NCBI GenBank assembly: GCA_900318535.1
Contig: ONKU01000023.1
Span: 1-60,685, forward strand
From: an uncultured Prevotellaceae bacterium
GTDB taxonomy: Bacteria > Bacteroidota > Bacteroidia > Bacteroidales > Muribaculaceae
Length of the DNA: 60,685 nt
Direction of reading: 5' to 3'
The translations under genes were made by a program, and so were the position numbers. This document shows, in pieces, positions 1 to 9,296 of this stretch. The notes below the pieces were generated by a model that was not told the DNA's origin, did not search any database, and worked only from the letters and a program-made list of their open reading frames with translations. The stretch's first letter is position 1. Each line of letters starts with the position of its first letter.

Positions 1-95
1 AAAGATAATTTCAAATCCGTTCGCGCCAAAAACCGACTTAACTAACTGAATTTCAATAATTTCAAAGAACTTTTATGATTTTTTAGTGGACACTA

Positions 96-1055
96 ATGAT
101 GATGATATGTAAATGTGGCTCAAAAAATGCCTGGCATTTTGCTCATAACAAGGCTGAATGTGACTATAATAAGTATCTTCACACAGTAGCCGAAGAGAGA
201 ATCTCAGAATGGTTTAATACATCAGAAGACATTTCTCTTGTATTGAGGGCAAAAGCGATATGTAAAAATGCAAATGAATGCAGATTTTATCGAGAGTATC
301 TGTGTGAGAAGCAAATAAATTCTGATAAGTTCAATTTAAAACAATTCTATATTCACGGTGAAAAGGAAAAAGCCTATGAAAAGAATGGACATAGGTTTAT
401 CGCAGATCTATTATGCCGCCCAAAGAATGATAAAAATGAACCTCTTTTCATTGAAATATGTGTAAATCATCCTTGTGAGCAACAAAAACTCGATTCGGGT
501 ATAAGGATAATAGAGTTTATCATAAAGTCAGAAGATGACATTGATGAGATTGAAAAGAATATAATAAAAGAAAGTGGGAAGATACGACTTTACAATTTTC
601 ATCCAAAGGATATAGAAAGTAGCCCGAATCAGTTTGAAGGTATGTTACGAAAGTTTATTGTTTTCAAATCGAAAAAGGGTTATGAAGGTGCTATCAAATG
701 TAATGAATTAAGCAATCGTCGCGGATTAATTGAATTGTCGATTCCCTATAATGGATATAATCTGGAGTTTTTGAATGATGGGGGATTTTTTAGTATTGCA
801 TTTGCTGTAGCAACCAAATACGATACGGCTCTAAAGCATTGTTGTTTGTGTAAATACCATGTTTATGATTTATGGGATGGTTCTGGGATTTGCAAATTAT
901 ATAAAAAGTATGGCACTAACAGATACTCTTCTGAAAATGATGCCCAGGAATGTTCATATTTCCAACTTGATGAAGATTCGATACAGAAAAGAATTAAGAT
1001 ATTTGATGATTATTGTAAAGAGAATCCAGTTGATATCTGGATAAAACCTGAATAA
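96..1055 (+). CDS. CoiA-like nuclease-family protein, possibly N-terminally shortened
   Basis: A 319-residue protein with no signal peptide. Near the N-terminus it has CKCG followed by a HFAH motif. Around residues 95-120 is a HRFIADLL...LFIEICV segment, which fits the Asp/Glu core of a CoiA/restriction-like nuclease fold. The C-terminal third has a second cysteine set (CCLC near residue 250, then single Cys in GICKLY and QEC) that probably binds metal. CoiA relatives usually have a full Cys4 finger before HFAH; here only CKC remains, and an in-frame TAG at 84-86 blocks any upstream extension. Three ATG codons stand in a row at 96-104 and the first was used. Base composition is clearly AT-rich compared with all downstream genes, which suggests horizontal acquisition. 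The family call is from motifs only; the function is not established. Confidence 0.5.
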   Translation: MMMICKCGSKNAWHFAHNKAECDYNKYLHTVAEERISEWFNTSEDISLVLRAKAICKNANECRFYREYLCEKQINSDKFNLKQFYIHGEKEKAYEKNGHRFIADLLCRPKNDKNEPLFIEICVNHPCEQQKLDSGIRIIEFIIKSEDDIDEIEKNIIKESGKIRLYNFHPKDIESSPNQFEGMLRKFIVFKSKKGYEGAIKCNELSNRRGLIELSIPYNGYNLEFLNDGGFFSIAFAVATKYDTALKHCCLCKYHVYDLWDGSGICKLYKKYGTNRYSSENDAQECSYFQLDEDSIQKRIKIFDDYCKENPVDIWIKPE

Positions 1056-1189
1056 TGCTGTAATCCGTAGTTTTGTATATGGTTGTGGCAGCCAAGACTT
1101 GTTGTTTTGGTTGTCAAGGTTGTGTTGTTTTAGCTGTTTGAAGATATGGGCGGATGCCCTTCGATAAATTCGCGAAATTAGTAGTTTAT

Positions 1190-3457
1190 TTATGATTTGA
1201 GGTAGGGGGCGGTGATGCTGGTGGGGCAGGTGAGCATGCCGCGGGGGGTGCCTTGGTAGATGACGGTGCCGCCCAGGTCGCCGGCGCCGGGGCCGAGCTC
1301 GATGACGTGGTCGGCGGCCTTGATGACGTCGGTGTTGTGCTCGATGACGTAGACCGTGTTGCCCATGTCCACCATCTGCTCGAACAGGTCGATGAGATGG
1401 CGCACGTCCTTGAGGTGGAGGCCGTCGGTGGGCTCGTCGATGACGAAGACGCTGCGCTGTCCGCCCTGTTCCAGCGGCATGGTGTACTGCTGGAGGTAGG
1501 ATGCGATCTTGAGACGCTGCAGCTCGCCGCCCGAGAGGGTGCTCAGCGCCTGGTTGAGATGCAGGTAATGCAGGCCGACGTCCATCATGGGTTTGAGTTT
1601 TTCCTCGATGCTGGTGCCCTTGAAGAACTCGCTGGCGCGTCGCACCGACAGATCCATCACTTGGGCGATGTTCATGCCATCGAGCTTATACTCCAGTGCC
1701 TCAGGTGAATAGCGCAGGCCGTGACAGGCTTCGCAGGTGGTCTCGATGTTGTCCATGAAGGCCATCTCGGCGATGACCACGCCCTTGCCGCCGCACACGG
1801 GGCAGGCTCCCTTGCCGTTGAAGGTGAAGTACTGCTCCTTGATCTTGTGGGCCTTGGCAAAGCGCTTGCGGATGTCGGGGGCGACGTCCATATAGGTGGC
1901 CGGCGTGGAGCGCAGGCTCACGCCGATGTTCTTTTGGCTGACGTATACCACATTGCCGTGTTCTCGGCGGAAACACTCCATCAGCGAACTCTTGCCAGAG
2001 CCGGCCACACCGGCCACGGCGGCAAACACGCCCATGGGCAGGTCGATGGAAATGTCCTTGAGGTTGTGCAGCGTGGCATGGCGCAGGGCAAAGGTCTCTT
2101 TGATCTCGCGCGGCTGGGCCTTGAAATCGCCGTGCTGGCTCAGCATCTGTCCAGTGCTGGTGCCGCTGTGCAGCAGTTGCTGGTAGTTGCCCTCAAAGAT
2201 GATGCGGCCGCCCTGGCTGCCCGGTCCGGGACCCAGGTCCACGATGTGGTCGGCGATGCCGATCATCTCGCGGTGATGCTCGACGAGCAGGACCGTGTTA
2301 CCCGCATCGCGCAAGCGGCGCACCGAGTGTTTCATCTTCTCAATGTCGTGATCGTGGAGGCCCGTGCTGGGCTCGTCCAAAATGTAGAGCACGTCGGCGA
2401 GCGACGAATTGATGTATTTGGCGATTTTGCAGCGTTGCGCTTCACCGCCCGAGAGGGTGCCCACGCCGCGTTCCAGACTCAAGTAGCCCAGCCCGATTTC
2501 CTCGAGTGCCGTCAACCTGGCGCTGATGGCTTGCTTGATATCCACCGCCAGCGGCGAGGTGAGCGACTTGACCCACTCGTTGAGGCGCGTGATGGACATC
2601 GCGCAGGCGTCGGCGATGTTGATGCCCTCGATTTTGCACGAGAGCACGCGCGGACTCAGGCGCGAGCCGCCACAGTCGGGGCACACGCCCATGTTGAGCA
2701 TGGGATTGAGCACCGCGGCATGCAGCAGGCCTTCTTCGCTGTTGATGATGCTGCGGTACATGCGCGGGATGATGCCCTCATATTTGGCCGACTTGGGCCA
2801 GTTGGCGGGCGGGTTCTTGAGGCGGATTTGAGGGCTGTTGAGAAACAGGTCGAGTTCCTCGGGGCTGTAATCCTTGATTTTCTTGTCCAGGTCGAACAGG
2901 CCGCTATGGGCGTAGCGAATCCAGCGCCATCCGCCCTTGCCGAAGGCGATGTAGTGGATCGTGTCTTCGTCGTTGAGGCTCTTGTCAAAATCGACCAGTT
3001 TGTGGATATCCAGCTCGCGGATTTCGCCCAGGCCCGAGCAGCGCGGACAGCTGCCCTCGGGATGGTTGAAGCTGAACGACTCGGCGTAGCCTACAAAGGG
3101 CTGCCCCACGCGCGAAAACAGCAGGCGCAGCAGGGCGGCGATGTCGGTATAGGTCGCCACGGTCGAGCGCGAGTTCTGGGCAGGCTTTTTCTGGTCAATG
3201 ACGATGGCGATAGGCAGATTCTCGATGGCATCGACGTGGGGACGGCCATATTTGGGCAGGTACTGCTGCACAAACGACGGGAAGGTGTCGTTTAGCTCCC
3301 GTCGTGACTTGGCCGCGATGGTGTCGAGCACCAGCGAACTCTTGCCAGAGCCCGATACGCCCGTGAAAACCGTGATTTGATGCTTGGGAATCTCGAGCGA
3401 GACCTCCTTGAGATTGTTTTCCCTCGCTCCCTTGATGATTATCTTGTCGCCATTCAT
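1190..3457 (-). CDS. Short UvrA-family ABC-ATPase (UvrA2/drug-resistance type)
   Basis: A 755-residue protein with two ABC ATPase modules. Walker A is GVSGSGKSS at about residue 33 and GVAGSGKSS near 485. Both signature motifs are visible (LSGGEAQR, LSGGELQR), as are zinc-finger CxxC pairs (CPRC, CPDC, CPVC, CEAC). Canonical UvrA is about 940 residues. Here the sequence runs from the first-module LFSRVGQP straight to FSFNHPEG, so the UvrB-binding and insertion domains are absent. This matches class III UvrA proteins, which are linked to resistance to DNA-acting compounds or have unknown repair roles. It is unlikely to replace the main UvrA in the UvrABC excinuclease. A TACCTTTG box lies only five bases before the ATG. 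The gene is monocistronic. Confidence 0.88.
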   Translation of the reverse strand: MNGDKIIIKGARENNLKEVSLEIPKHQITVFTGVSGSGKSSLVLDTIAAKSRRELNDTFPSFVQQYLPKYGRPHVDAIENLPIAIVIDQKKPAQNSRSTVATYTDIAALLRLLFSRVGQPFVGYAESFSFNHPEGSCPRCSGLGEIRELDIHKLVDFDKSLNDEDTIHYIAFGKGGWRWIRYAHSGLFDLDKKIKDYSPEELDLFLNSPQIRLKNPPANWPKSAKYEGIIPRMYRSIINSEEGLLHAAVLNPMLNMGVCPDCGGSRLSPRVLSCKIEGINIADACAMSITRLNEWVKSLTSPLAVDIKQAISARLTALEEIGLGYLSLERGVGTLSGGEAQRCKIAKYINSSLADVLYILDEPSTGLHDHDIEKMKHSVRRLRDAGNTVLLVEHHREMIGIADHIVDLGPGPGSQGGRIIFEGNYQQLLHSGTSTGQMLSQHGDFKAQPREIKETFALRHATLHNLKDISIDLPMGVFAAVAGVAGSGKSSLMECFRREHGNVVYVSQKNIGVSLRSTPATYMDVAPDIRKRFAKAHKIKEQYFTFNGKGACPVCGGKGVVIAEMAFMDNIETTCEACHGLRYSPEALEYKLDGMNIAQVMDLSVRRASEFFKGTSIEEKLKPMMDVGLHYLHLNQALSTLSGGELQRLKIASYLQQYTMPLEQGGQRSVFVIDEPTDGLHLKDVRHLIDLFEQMVDMGNTVYVIEHNTDVIKAADHVIELGPGAGDLGGTVIYQGTPRGMLTCPTSITAPYLKS

Positions 3458-3462
3458 GCCTG

Positions 3463-3470
3463 CAAAGGTA
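3463..3470 (-). promoter_or_regulatory. -7 box for the UvrA-like gene
   Basis: TACCTTTG on the minus strand matches the Bacteroidetes consensus TAnnTTTG. It ends five bases before the start codon at 3457, which implies a leaderless or nearly leaderless mRNA. I see no clear -33 TTTG at the usual 19-20 base spacing. Confidence 0.45.
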
Positions 3471-3525
3471 CTGCTTTTTTTCTAGATTATCTAGGGTATC
3501 TAGACTATCTAGATGTTCTAGAGAA

Positions 3526-3556
3526 AACAAGGCGAGCCTGTGTGGCCCGCCTTGTT
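3526..3556 (-). terminator. Terminator of the prolyl oligopeptidase gene
   Basis: Nine-pair stem AACAAGGCG/CGCCTTGTT with an extended GCC/GGC top. On the minus strand it is followed by TTTTCTCT. It lies 18 bases after the prolyl oligopeptidase stop codon. A cluster of CTAG-containing repeats follows at 3481-3521. Confidence 0.7.
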
Positions 3557-3573
3557 TGGCTGGTTGTGGAGAT

Positions 3574-5694
3574 TTACTTTTTGTATTTGTACTTGACGCC
3601 CAGGTTGTACATGATGAAGGCCTGGATGTCGGTGTACTCGTCGATGATCTTGCTGATGGGCTTGCTGTGGCCGTGGCCAGCCTTGCTGTCGATGCGGATG
3701 AGCTTGGGCTGGTCGCCGGTGTTGCAGTGCTGCAGCTCGGCGGCATACTTGAAGCTGTGGGCAGGCACGACGCGGTCGTCATGGTCACCGGTGGTCACCA
3801 TGATGGCGGGATAATGGGTGCCGTCATTCTTGATGTTGTGCAGGGGCGAGTAGTCACGCAGGTAGCGGAACATCTCGGGGCTGTCGTCGCTGCGGCCGTA
3901 GTCGGGGGCCCAGTTCCAACCGATGGTGAACTCGTGGTAGCGCAGCATGTCCATCACGCCCACCTGAGGCACGGCAGCGGCAAACAGGTCGGGACGCTGG
4001 TTAACGACAGCGCCGACGAGCAGACCGCCATTGCTGGCGCCGTTGCAAGCGAGCTTCTTGGGGTTGGTGTAGTTGTTCTCGATGAGCCACTCGGCGGCAG
4101 CGATGAAATCGTCAAACACGTTCTGCTTGTTCATCTTGGTGCCGGCCTGGTGCCACTCCTCACCGTACTCGCCACCACCGCGCAGGTTGACGTAGGCGCA
4201 GATGCCGCCGCAATCGAGCATGGCGAACAGGGTGCGGGTGTAGGTGAAGGCGGGGTTGAGGCTCACGTTGAAGCCGCCGTAGCCGTAGAGGAAGGTGGGA
4301 CGCTGGCCGTCGCGCTTGAGACCTTTCTTATAGACCAGGAACATGGGGATGCGGGCGCCGTCCTTGCTGTTGAAGAACACCTGCTCGGTCACATAGTCCT
4401 CGCTCTTGAGGTTCACCTTGGGCTGGAAGAACAGTTCGCTCTTGCCCGTCTCGAGGTCATACTTGTAGATGGCGCCGGGGAAGGTGTAGCTGGCGAAGCT
4501 GTAGAACACCTCCTTGGCGTTCTTCTTGCAGGAGAAGCCGACGGAGCCGTAGGTGGGCAACTCGATCTCGCGGATGAGTTTGCCGTTCTGGTCATACAGG
4601 TAGGGGTGGCTCGACGCGTCCTTGTCGTAGGTGAGGATGAACTTGTGGTCGGCCATCGTCGCACCCGTCAATACCGACTCCTGCTCGGGGATGAACTCGG
4701 CACAGGTGGCGGGAGAGATGTGCTCGGCGTCGTAGGTGACGATTTTGCCCTTGGGGGCGTCCTCGTTGGTCATCACGTAGATTTTGCCGTTGTCGATGCC
4801 GATGATGCCGCGCTCATACTTCATGCCGCCGATGAGCTGCACGTAGTGCGGGTTGCGGTCCTTGAGGTCCTTGATGTAGATGTCGTTTCCCTCGGCATCG
4901 CTCTTCCACAGGATAACGTAGCGCTCGTCGTCGCTCACGCTCACCTGGTGGAAGTGCAGCGGTTCGCTCTTGTCCTGATACTCGATGTAGTCCTCGCTCT
5001 GGGGAGTGCCCAGCTTGTGGTAATACACCTTCTGGAACTCGTTTTTGGACGATTTGGCATCCTCGGGAGCGTCATAGCCGCTGTAGAAGAAGCCGTCGCC
5101 CAGCCACTGTGCATCGGTGAACTTGGCCCACACGATGTGGTCGTCGAGCACACGGTCCTCCTTCAGGTCCTTGACAAAGATCTCGTTCCAGTCACTGCCG
5201 CTGCGGGTGATGACGTAGGCCAGATAGCGGCCGTCGTTGGAGAAATCAAGCTGCTGCAGGGCCACGGTGCCGTCATCGCTCAGCGTGTTGGGGTCGAGCA
5301 CCATCTTGTGGTTGCCGTCGGCGCTGTACTCATACAGGACGCTCTGGTTCTGCAGGCCGTTGTTCTTGAAGAAGTAAAATTTGTCCTTGATTTTGAAGGG
5401 AGCGCCCATCTTCTCGTAGTTGGCGAGCTCGGTGATGCGCTTTTTCACGTCCTTGCGGAAGGGAATCTTGGCCAGGTAGTTCTGGGTGACCTTGTTCTGG
5501 GCGTTGACCCATGCCTCGGTCTCGGCGCTGCGGTCGTCTTCCAGCCAGCGGTAGGGATCAGGCACCTGAGTGCCGAAGTAAGTGTCCACGGTGTCCACGC
5601 GTCGCGTGTCAGGGTAGTTGATACGAGCCTGCGTCGTCACAGCCGACGCTGCAATCAATGCACTGCTCATAAGTAAAATCCTTTCTTTTCTCAT
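3574..5694 (-). CDS. Prolyl oligopeptidase, family S9A, exported
   Basis: Cleaves short peptides after proline. This is a 706-residue protein of typical family length. An N-terminal signal peptide ends near ...TTQA (residue 23), so it probably acts in the periplasm. The entry motif DPYRWLED lies near residue 50, then a seven-blade propeller region, then the alpha/beta-hydrolase domain. The catalytic triad is visible: Ser in GASNGG near 553, Asp in GDHDDRV near 638 and His in GHGHSKP near 673. The gene stands alone between two promoters and a good terminator. Its position next to a secreted subtilase and a glutaminyl-cyclase-like enzyme suggests a peptide-processing neighbourhood. Confidence 0.93.
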   Translation of the reverse strand: MRKERILLMSSALIAASAVTTQARINYPDTRRVDTVDTYFGTQVPDPYRWLEDDRSAETEAWVNAQNKVTQNYLAKIPFRKDVKKRITELANYEKMGAPFKIKDKFYFFKNNGLQNQSVLYEYSADGNHKMVLDPNTLSDDGTVALQQLDFSNDGRYLAYVITRSGSDWNEIFVKDLKEDRVLDDHIVWAKFTDAQWLGDGFFYSGYDAPEDAKSSKNEFQKVYYHKLGTPQSEDYIEYQDKSEPLHFHQVSVSDDERYVILWKSDAEGNDIYIKDLKDRNPHYVQLIGGMKYERGIIGIDNGKIYVMTNEDAPKGKIVTYDAEHISPATCAEFIPEQESVLTGATMADHKFILTYDKDASSHPYLYDQNGKLIREIELPTYGSVGFSCKKNAKEVFYSFASYTFPGAIYKYDLETGKSELFFQPKVNLKSEDYVTEQVFFNSKDGARIPMFLVYKKGLKRDGQRPTFLYGYGGFNVSLNPAFTYTRTLFAMLDCGGICAYVNLRGGGEYGEEWHQAGTKMNKQNVFDDFIAAAEWLIENNYTNPKKLACNGASNGGLLVGAVVNQRPDLFAAAVPQVGVMDMLRYHEFTIGWNWAPDYGRSDDSPEMFRYLRDYSPLHNIKNDGTHYPAIMVTTGDHDDRVVPAHSFKYAAELQHCNTGDQPKLIRIDSKAGHGHSKPISKIIDEYTDIQAFIMYNLGVKYKYKK

Positions 5695-5774
5695 TGTGTT
5701 GCTATAATTCTATTATAATGATATTGTCCGGTTGCGGGTTCACGATTCGTGGGGAAACGTCGTGAAGTTAGATG

Positions 5775-5782
5775 CAAAGGTA
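5775..5782 (-). promoter_or_regulatory. -7 box for prolyl oligopeptidase
   Basis: TACCTTTG on the minus strand, 80 bases before the start at 5694. It faces away from the subtilase promoter at 5826-5833, forming a divergent pair. No convincing -33 element was seen. Confidence 0.45.
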
Positions 5783-5825
5783 GGGTTTTTGGGCGACTAT
5801 GCGTCATAATCAGCTGAAAAAGTAT

Positions 5826-5833
5826 TACTTTTG
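5826..5833 (+). promoter_or_regulatory. -7 box for the S8 subtilase
   Basis: TACTTTTG matches TAnnTTTG. It gives a leader of about 60 bases before the ATG at 5898. The -33 region is weak. Confidence 0.4.
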
Positions 5834-5897
5834 CATCAAGTTTATGACTTTTTGAGACTAAGCACTGATTATTGACATTGATTTTATTTCTTCGCTG

Positions 5898-8165
5898 ATG
5901 AAAAAGAGAGCAAGGCACCTGTTGCTGTTATTGCCCGTTGTGGCATTGTGGGCTGTCGTGGCGGTGGCACAGACTGCTGCCGTGGGACAAGAGCATCGTG
6001 AGAAACTGTCAATTACCACCCAGATGTTCCTGGACGAGATGGCGGGAGACATCAGTTTTGCCGAGAACGCTGACCTCAGGTCAGGCTCCCGGGGAATGCT
6101 GCCCGAGCCGGCGCGCCGGTATGCCGCTCCCGAGGTGATTGACGGCAAGGCCTATATTCCCTCCTTTGTGTGGGTGGATGGCGAGGACGATATCGCGTTG
6201 CTGGAACGCGAGGGCGTTATTGTCGAGGAACGCTTTGATGCAGGGCTATTGACGACTCTCATCCCCATTGACCGCATTGAAGAAATCGCCGGCATCCCCG
6301 GCGTGAAAAGGATTGAAGTGTCCTCGGTGATGCAGCCTGCTACCGACGAGGCCCGCAAGACTACCCGCGTTGGCGACGTGCTGGGCTATACAGAGGCGGC
6401 TGTTGCGGCAAACCTGCCCAAAGGTTATGACGGTAGCGGTGTGATTGTGGGCGTGATTGACCGCGGTATCGACATGGACCACATCGCCTTCCAGGACAAG
6501 GAAGGCAACACGCGCATCAAGCGCGCCTATGTCTATAATGGTTCCAAGGCGATTTACTACTATGGCGAGGGACCTCTGCCCCAGGATAATGTGACCAATA
6601 CCGATCATGGCACCCACACCAGCTCAATCGCGGCCGGCTCGAGCGTGATTGTCGACGATACCCTGGTCACGGTGACCGACGACCATGCCAATGCCACTTA
6701 CGGCGGCATGGCACCTGGCGCCGAACTGTTTTTGTGCGGTATTAATGGAATGGCTGCAACTCACATCTCTAATGCCTTTAAGCGCATCTGCAACTATGCC
6801 GACAGTGTGGGCAAGCCGGTTGTGGTGAGCAACAGCTACGGCGACTATGTGTATAACCGTGATGGTAGCGGCGCTCAGGGCGAAATCGTGTCACAATTGT
6901 TTGGAGAAGACCATCCTAACCGCATCTGTGTGTTTGCGACGGGCAACAATGCCGGGCATAGCGGCGGGCGACCTGGCGGCGTGTATGTGTCGGGGCCTGC
7001 AAGTGCCGAGCAGCCGTTGGGCACAGTGATCTGTTCCACCGACCTTGCCCACAATGCGGGTTGGCAATATTATCGTTATGAATACATCGCTGACGCCTTT
7101 ACCCGTGCTACCGATGCCAGCGGCATTGGCGTGCGCCTCTATGTATTGAATGCCGAAACGGGGGCAGTGGTGGATTCTATCGTTTGTGAGTCAACCGGTG
7201 GCAACAAGATGTTGACGCTGAGCGACTACTTCACTGCTGCAGGAGGCGTCGGCAATGCTAAGGTGGGTGTATATTTCGATTACATGACGGGCAAAGGCAG
7301 GAAACAGGCTCTGCTCTATACCCCGAATGGCCTGATGAGTCAGCAGCACACCCTTGCTGTTGAGGTTTATCCCATTGGCGGTAGCGACGACATCATCGAC
7401 ATGTGGTCTTGCGGCACATTTACCTATTTTGACAACCACCTCACGACCGAGGGTCACACCTGGACCGTGGGCAGCGACGACATGAGCGTAATGCCCAACG
7501 CCTGCTATCCCGAGGTCATCTCGGTGGGTTCCTACGTGTCGCGTGCCACCAGCGAGAGCAACAGTGTGGGTGACATCTCCCGATACTCGTGCTATGCCCT
7601 GGAGGGGATGGGACCCCTGGGCGCGATGCACCCGTGGATCAGTGCTCCCGGCGAGGAAATCATCTCGGCGTTCAACCACTATGTGAACCGCACCAGTGGC
7701 GGTGAGGATATAGTGGTCCACAACCCCAATTACCTTTATGGCCGCATGTCAGGCACCTCGATGGCCACGCCTATGGTGGCCGGCACGGTCGCCCTGTGGA
7801 TGCAGGCCGCTGCCGAGTGCGGCAAGCAGCTCACACTGAGCGAGGTTAAGACGATTATGAAAGAAACCGCCATCCGGGACGAGTGGGTCACCAGCGGCCC
7901 GAATGCGAGCCATTTTGGCAACGGCAAGATTGATGCGCTGGCGGGAATTCAGTATATCCTTAACGAGTATGGCGGTCACGATTACCAGACGGGTGATGTG
8001 AACCATGATGATGACGTGAATATCGCTGATGTCACCAAACTCATCGATTATCTGCTTGACAGCCAGACGGATGTTTGTCTCGACTGCGCCGATGTCAATG
8101 GTGATGAAGACATCAATATCGCCGATGTGACATTCCTCATTGACCTGTTGCTGGGCAATAATTAA
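5898..8165 (+). CDS. Secreted S8 subtilisin-like protease with C-terminal dockerin-like domain
   Basis: A 755-residue protein with a signal peptide ending near residue 25. A pro-region (about 60-150) precedes the S8 peptidase domain. The catalytic residues are visible: Asp in GVIDRGID near 187, His in DHGTHTSS near 238 and Ser in SGTSMATP near 620. A large insertion between His and Ser (about 340-500) is typical of Bacteroidales subtilases. The last 65 residues hold two calcium-binding-type loops (DVNHDDDVNIADV and DVNGDEDINIADV), each followed by an LID.LL helix, as in type I dockerins. The same tail ends the LRR proteins at 23179 and 41580. The enzyme should act outside the cell or on its surface; the role of the dockerin is not known because no cohesin is present in the window. 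Confidence 0.92.
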   Translation: MKKRARHLLLLLPVVALWAVVAVAQTAAVGQEHREKLSITTQMFLDEMAGDISFAENADLRSGSRGMLPEPARRYAAPEVIDGKAYIPSFVWVDGEDDIALLEREGVIVEERFDAGLLTTLIPIDRIEEIAGIPGVKRIEVSSVMQPATDEARKTTRVGDVLGYTEAAVAANLPKGYDGSGVIVGVIDRGIDMDHIAFQDKEGNTRIKRAYVYNGSKAIYYYGEGPLPQDNVTNTDHGTHTSSIAAGSSVIVDDTLVTVTDDHANATYGGMAPGAELFLCGINGMAATHISNAFKRICNYADSVGKPVVVSNSYGDYVYNRDGSGAQGEIVSQLFGEDHPNRICVFATGNNAGHSGGRPGGVYVSGPASAEQPLGTVICSTDLAHNAGWQYYRYEYIADAFTRATDASGIGVRLYVLNAETGAVVDSIVCESTGGNKMLTLSDYFTAAGGVGNAKVGVYFDYMTGKGRKQALLYTPNGLMSQQHTLAVEVYPIGGSDDIIDMWSCGTFTYFDNHLTTEGHTWTVGSDDMSVMPNACYPEVISVGSYVSRATSESNSVGDISRYSCYALEGMGPLGAMHPWISAPGEEIISAFNHYVNRTSGGEDIVVHNPNYLYGRMSGTSMATPMVAGTVALWMQAAAECGKQLTLSEVKTIMKETAIRDEWVTSGPNASHFGNGKIDALAGIQYILNEYGGHDYQTGDVNHDDDVNIADVTKLIDYLLDSQTDVCLDCADVNGDEDINIADVTFLIDLLLGNN

Positions 8166-8217
8166 CCCGATCGCGATAAAGTTACGCTTTAATTATCGGT
8201 GACTCAGTTGCCGTTAA

Positions 8218-8253
8218 ACAAGTAGAGACGCAAAATTTTGCGTCTCTACTTGT
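8218..8253. repeat. Perfect 36-bp palindrome, copy 1 of a dispersed repeat
   Basis: An uninterrupted inverted repeat centred on AAAATTTT, containing GTAGAGACGC on one arm and GCGTCTCTAC on the other. It lies between the convergent subtilase and M28 genes and could serve as a two-way terminator, although T-tracts are lacking. The core recurs at 10582-10606, which makes this a repeated element and not just a local hairpin. Confidence 0.75.
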
Positions 8254-8306
8254 CTAATCGGTTAAAAATCAGTGATTTCTTGTCAAGCTTGCGGTATTGA
8301 ACCCGA

Positions 8307-9281
8307 TTACTGCTCGAGGGCCGCGATGACGTTGAGCAATGTCTGGCCTACCTCGGCCAGGGTTGCGGCGTCGATGCCGTCCATGGTATCGTTAACCGTG
8401 TGCCACACGGGGCAGAAGCCCGTGTCGCTGTCGCTGCGCATGTCGATAATGTCGATGCACGGGATGCCCGCACGGTTCACAAAGATGTGGTCGTCGGTCA
8501 CGGCACCGCCCTGCGCGTCGATGAAATGGCTGCCGGCAGCGTTCTTCCATACCATGTTGACAAAGCCAGCAGCATTCTCCATCGAGAAATACTCGCGGGT
8601 GAAGGTGGCGTCGCTGGCTCCTACCATGTCGAGCAGGATGCCGAACAACGGTTTGTAGCCGTTCACATGGGGGTGTTGTGCCCAATATTGGGTGCCCAGT
8701 CCCCATGAGTCCTCGTTATCGTTCTCTCCCATATCCTCGACATCGACCAACACGATGTCCACACCCAGGGTCGTTCCGTCGGCCTTGAGCTGGCGCGCTA
8801 ACTGAAGCAGGACGCCCACGCCGCTGGCGCCGTCGTTGGCACCCATGACGGGTTTGCTGTGGTTAGCGGGATCTGGATCGTTGTCAGCCCAGGGGCGGGT
8901 GTCCCAGTGGGCAAGCAGCAGCAAGCGCTCACTGGCTTCGGGATTGATGATGCCGATGATGTTCTTGATGCCCATTTTCCCGGCGGTCGCCGTCATGACG
9001 GTACCCGTTTGCACAATGACGGTGTCGCAGCTGGCCTTGAGCGTCTCCGTGAGCCAGTCGGCACACTTGGCGTGGGCCGGAGTGGCGGGAACGCGAGGGC
9101 CGAACTCGCACTGCTTGCGTGTCAGTTCCAGGGCGGCATTGCCGTCAAAGGCGTTTCGCGTGATGCCCGTTTCGTACGTAGCGGTGTCTGTGGTGCTGGT
9201 GTTGTCGGCAGTGGAATTGCCAGTGCTGCCGCAAGCCGTCATCAGTGCTGCGAGTGCTATATATAATAATGTCATTTTCAT
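8307..9281 (-). CDS. M28-family lipoprotein, glutaminyl-peptide cyclotransferase-like
   Basis: A 324-residue lipoprotein with signal and lipobox LMTAC, so Cys17 is the predicted lipidated residue. The fold is the M28 zinc aminopeptidase/glutaminyl cyclase type. Visible metal and active-site motifs are AHWDTRPWAD (near 130), GANDGASGVG (near 150), DVEDMGE (near 185) and a late DDHIFV. The HWDTR plus single-zinc arrangement resembles the type II glutaminyl cyclases of Bacteroidetes, which convert N-terminal Gln of exported proteins to pyroglutamate. An aminopeptidase role remains possible. It probably acts in the periplasm. It ends convergently with the subtilase at the palindrome. Confidence 0.85.
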   Translation of the reverse strand: MKMTLLYIALAALMTACGSTGNSTADNTSTTDTATYETGITRNAFDGNAALELTRKQCEFGPRVPATPAHAKCADWLTETLKASCDTVIVQTGTVMTATAGKMGIKNIIGIINPEASERLLLLAHWDTRPWADNDPDPANHSKPVMGANDGASGVGVLLQLARQLKADGTTLGVDIVLVDVEDMGENDNEDSWGLGTQYWAQHPHVNGYKPLFGILLDMVGASDATFTREYFSMENAAGFVNMVWKNAAGSHFIDAQGGAVTDDHIFVNRAGIPCIDIIDMRSDSDTGFCPVWHTVNDTMDGIDAATLAEVGQTLLNVIAALEQ

Positions 9282-9296
9282 GTTTCAATAACAAAA

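Noticed and set aside
1721-3295. 524-codon plus-strand frame opposite the UvrA-like gene
   Set aside because: The UvrA frame has full ABC motifs; the antisense frame is low-complexity.
3556-5676. 706-codon open frame on the plus strand opposite prolyl oligopeptidase
   Set aside because: It is Val/Leu/His-rich with no motifs and mirrors the codon pattern of the real gene; a GC-driven antisense shadow.
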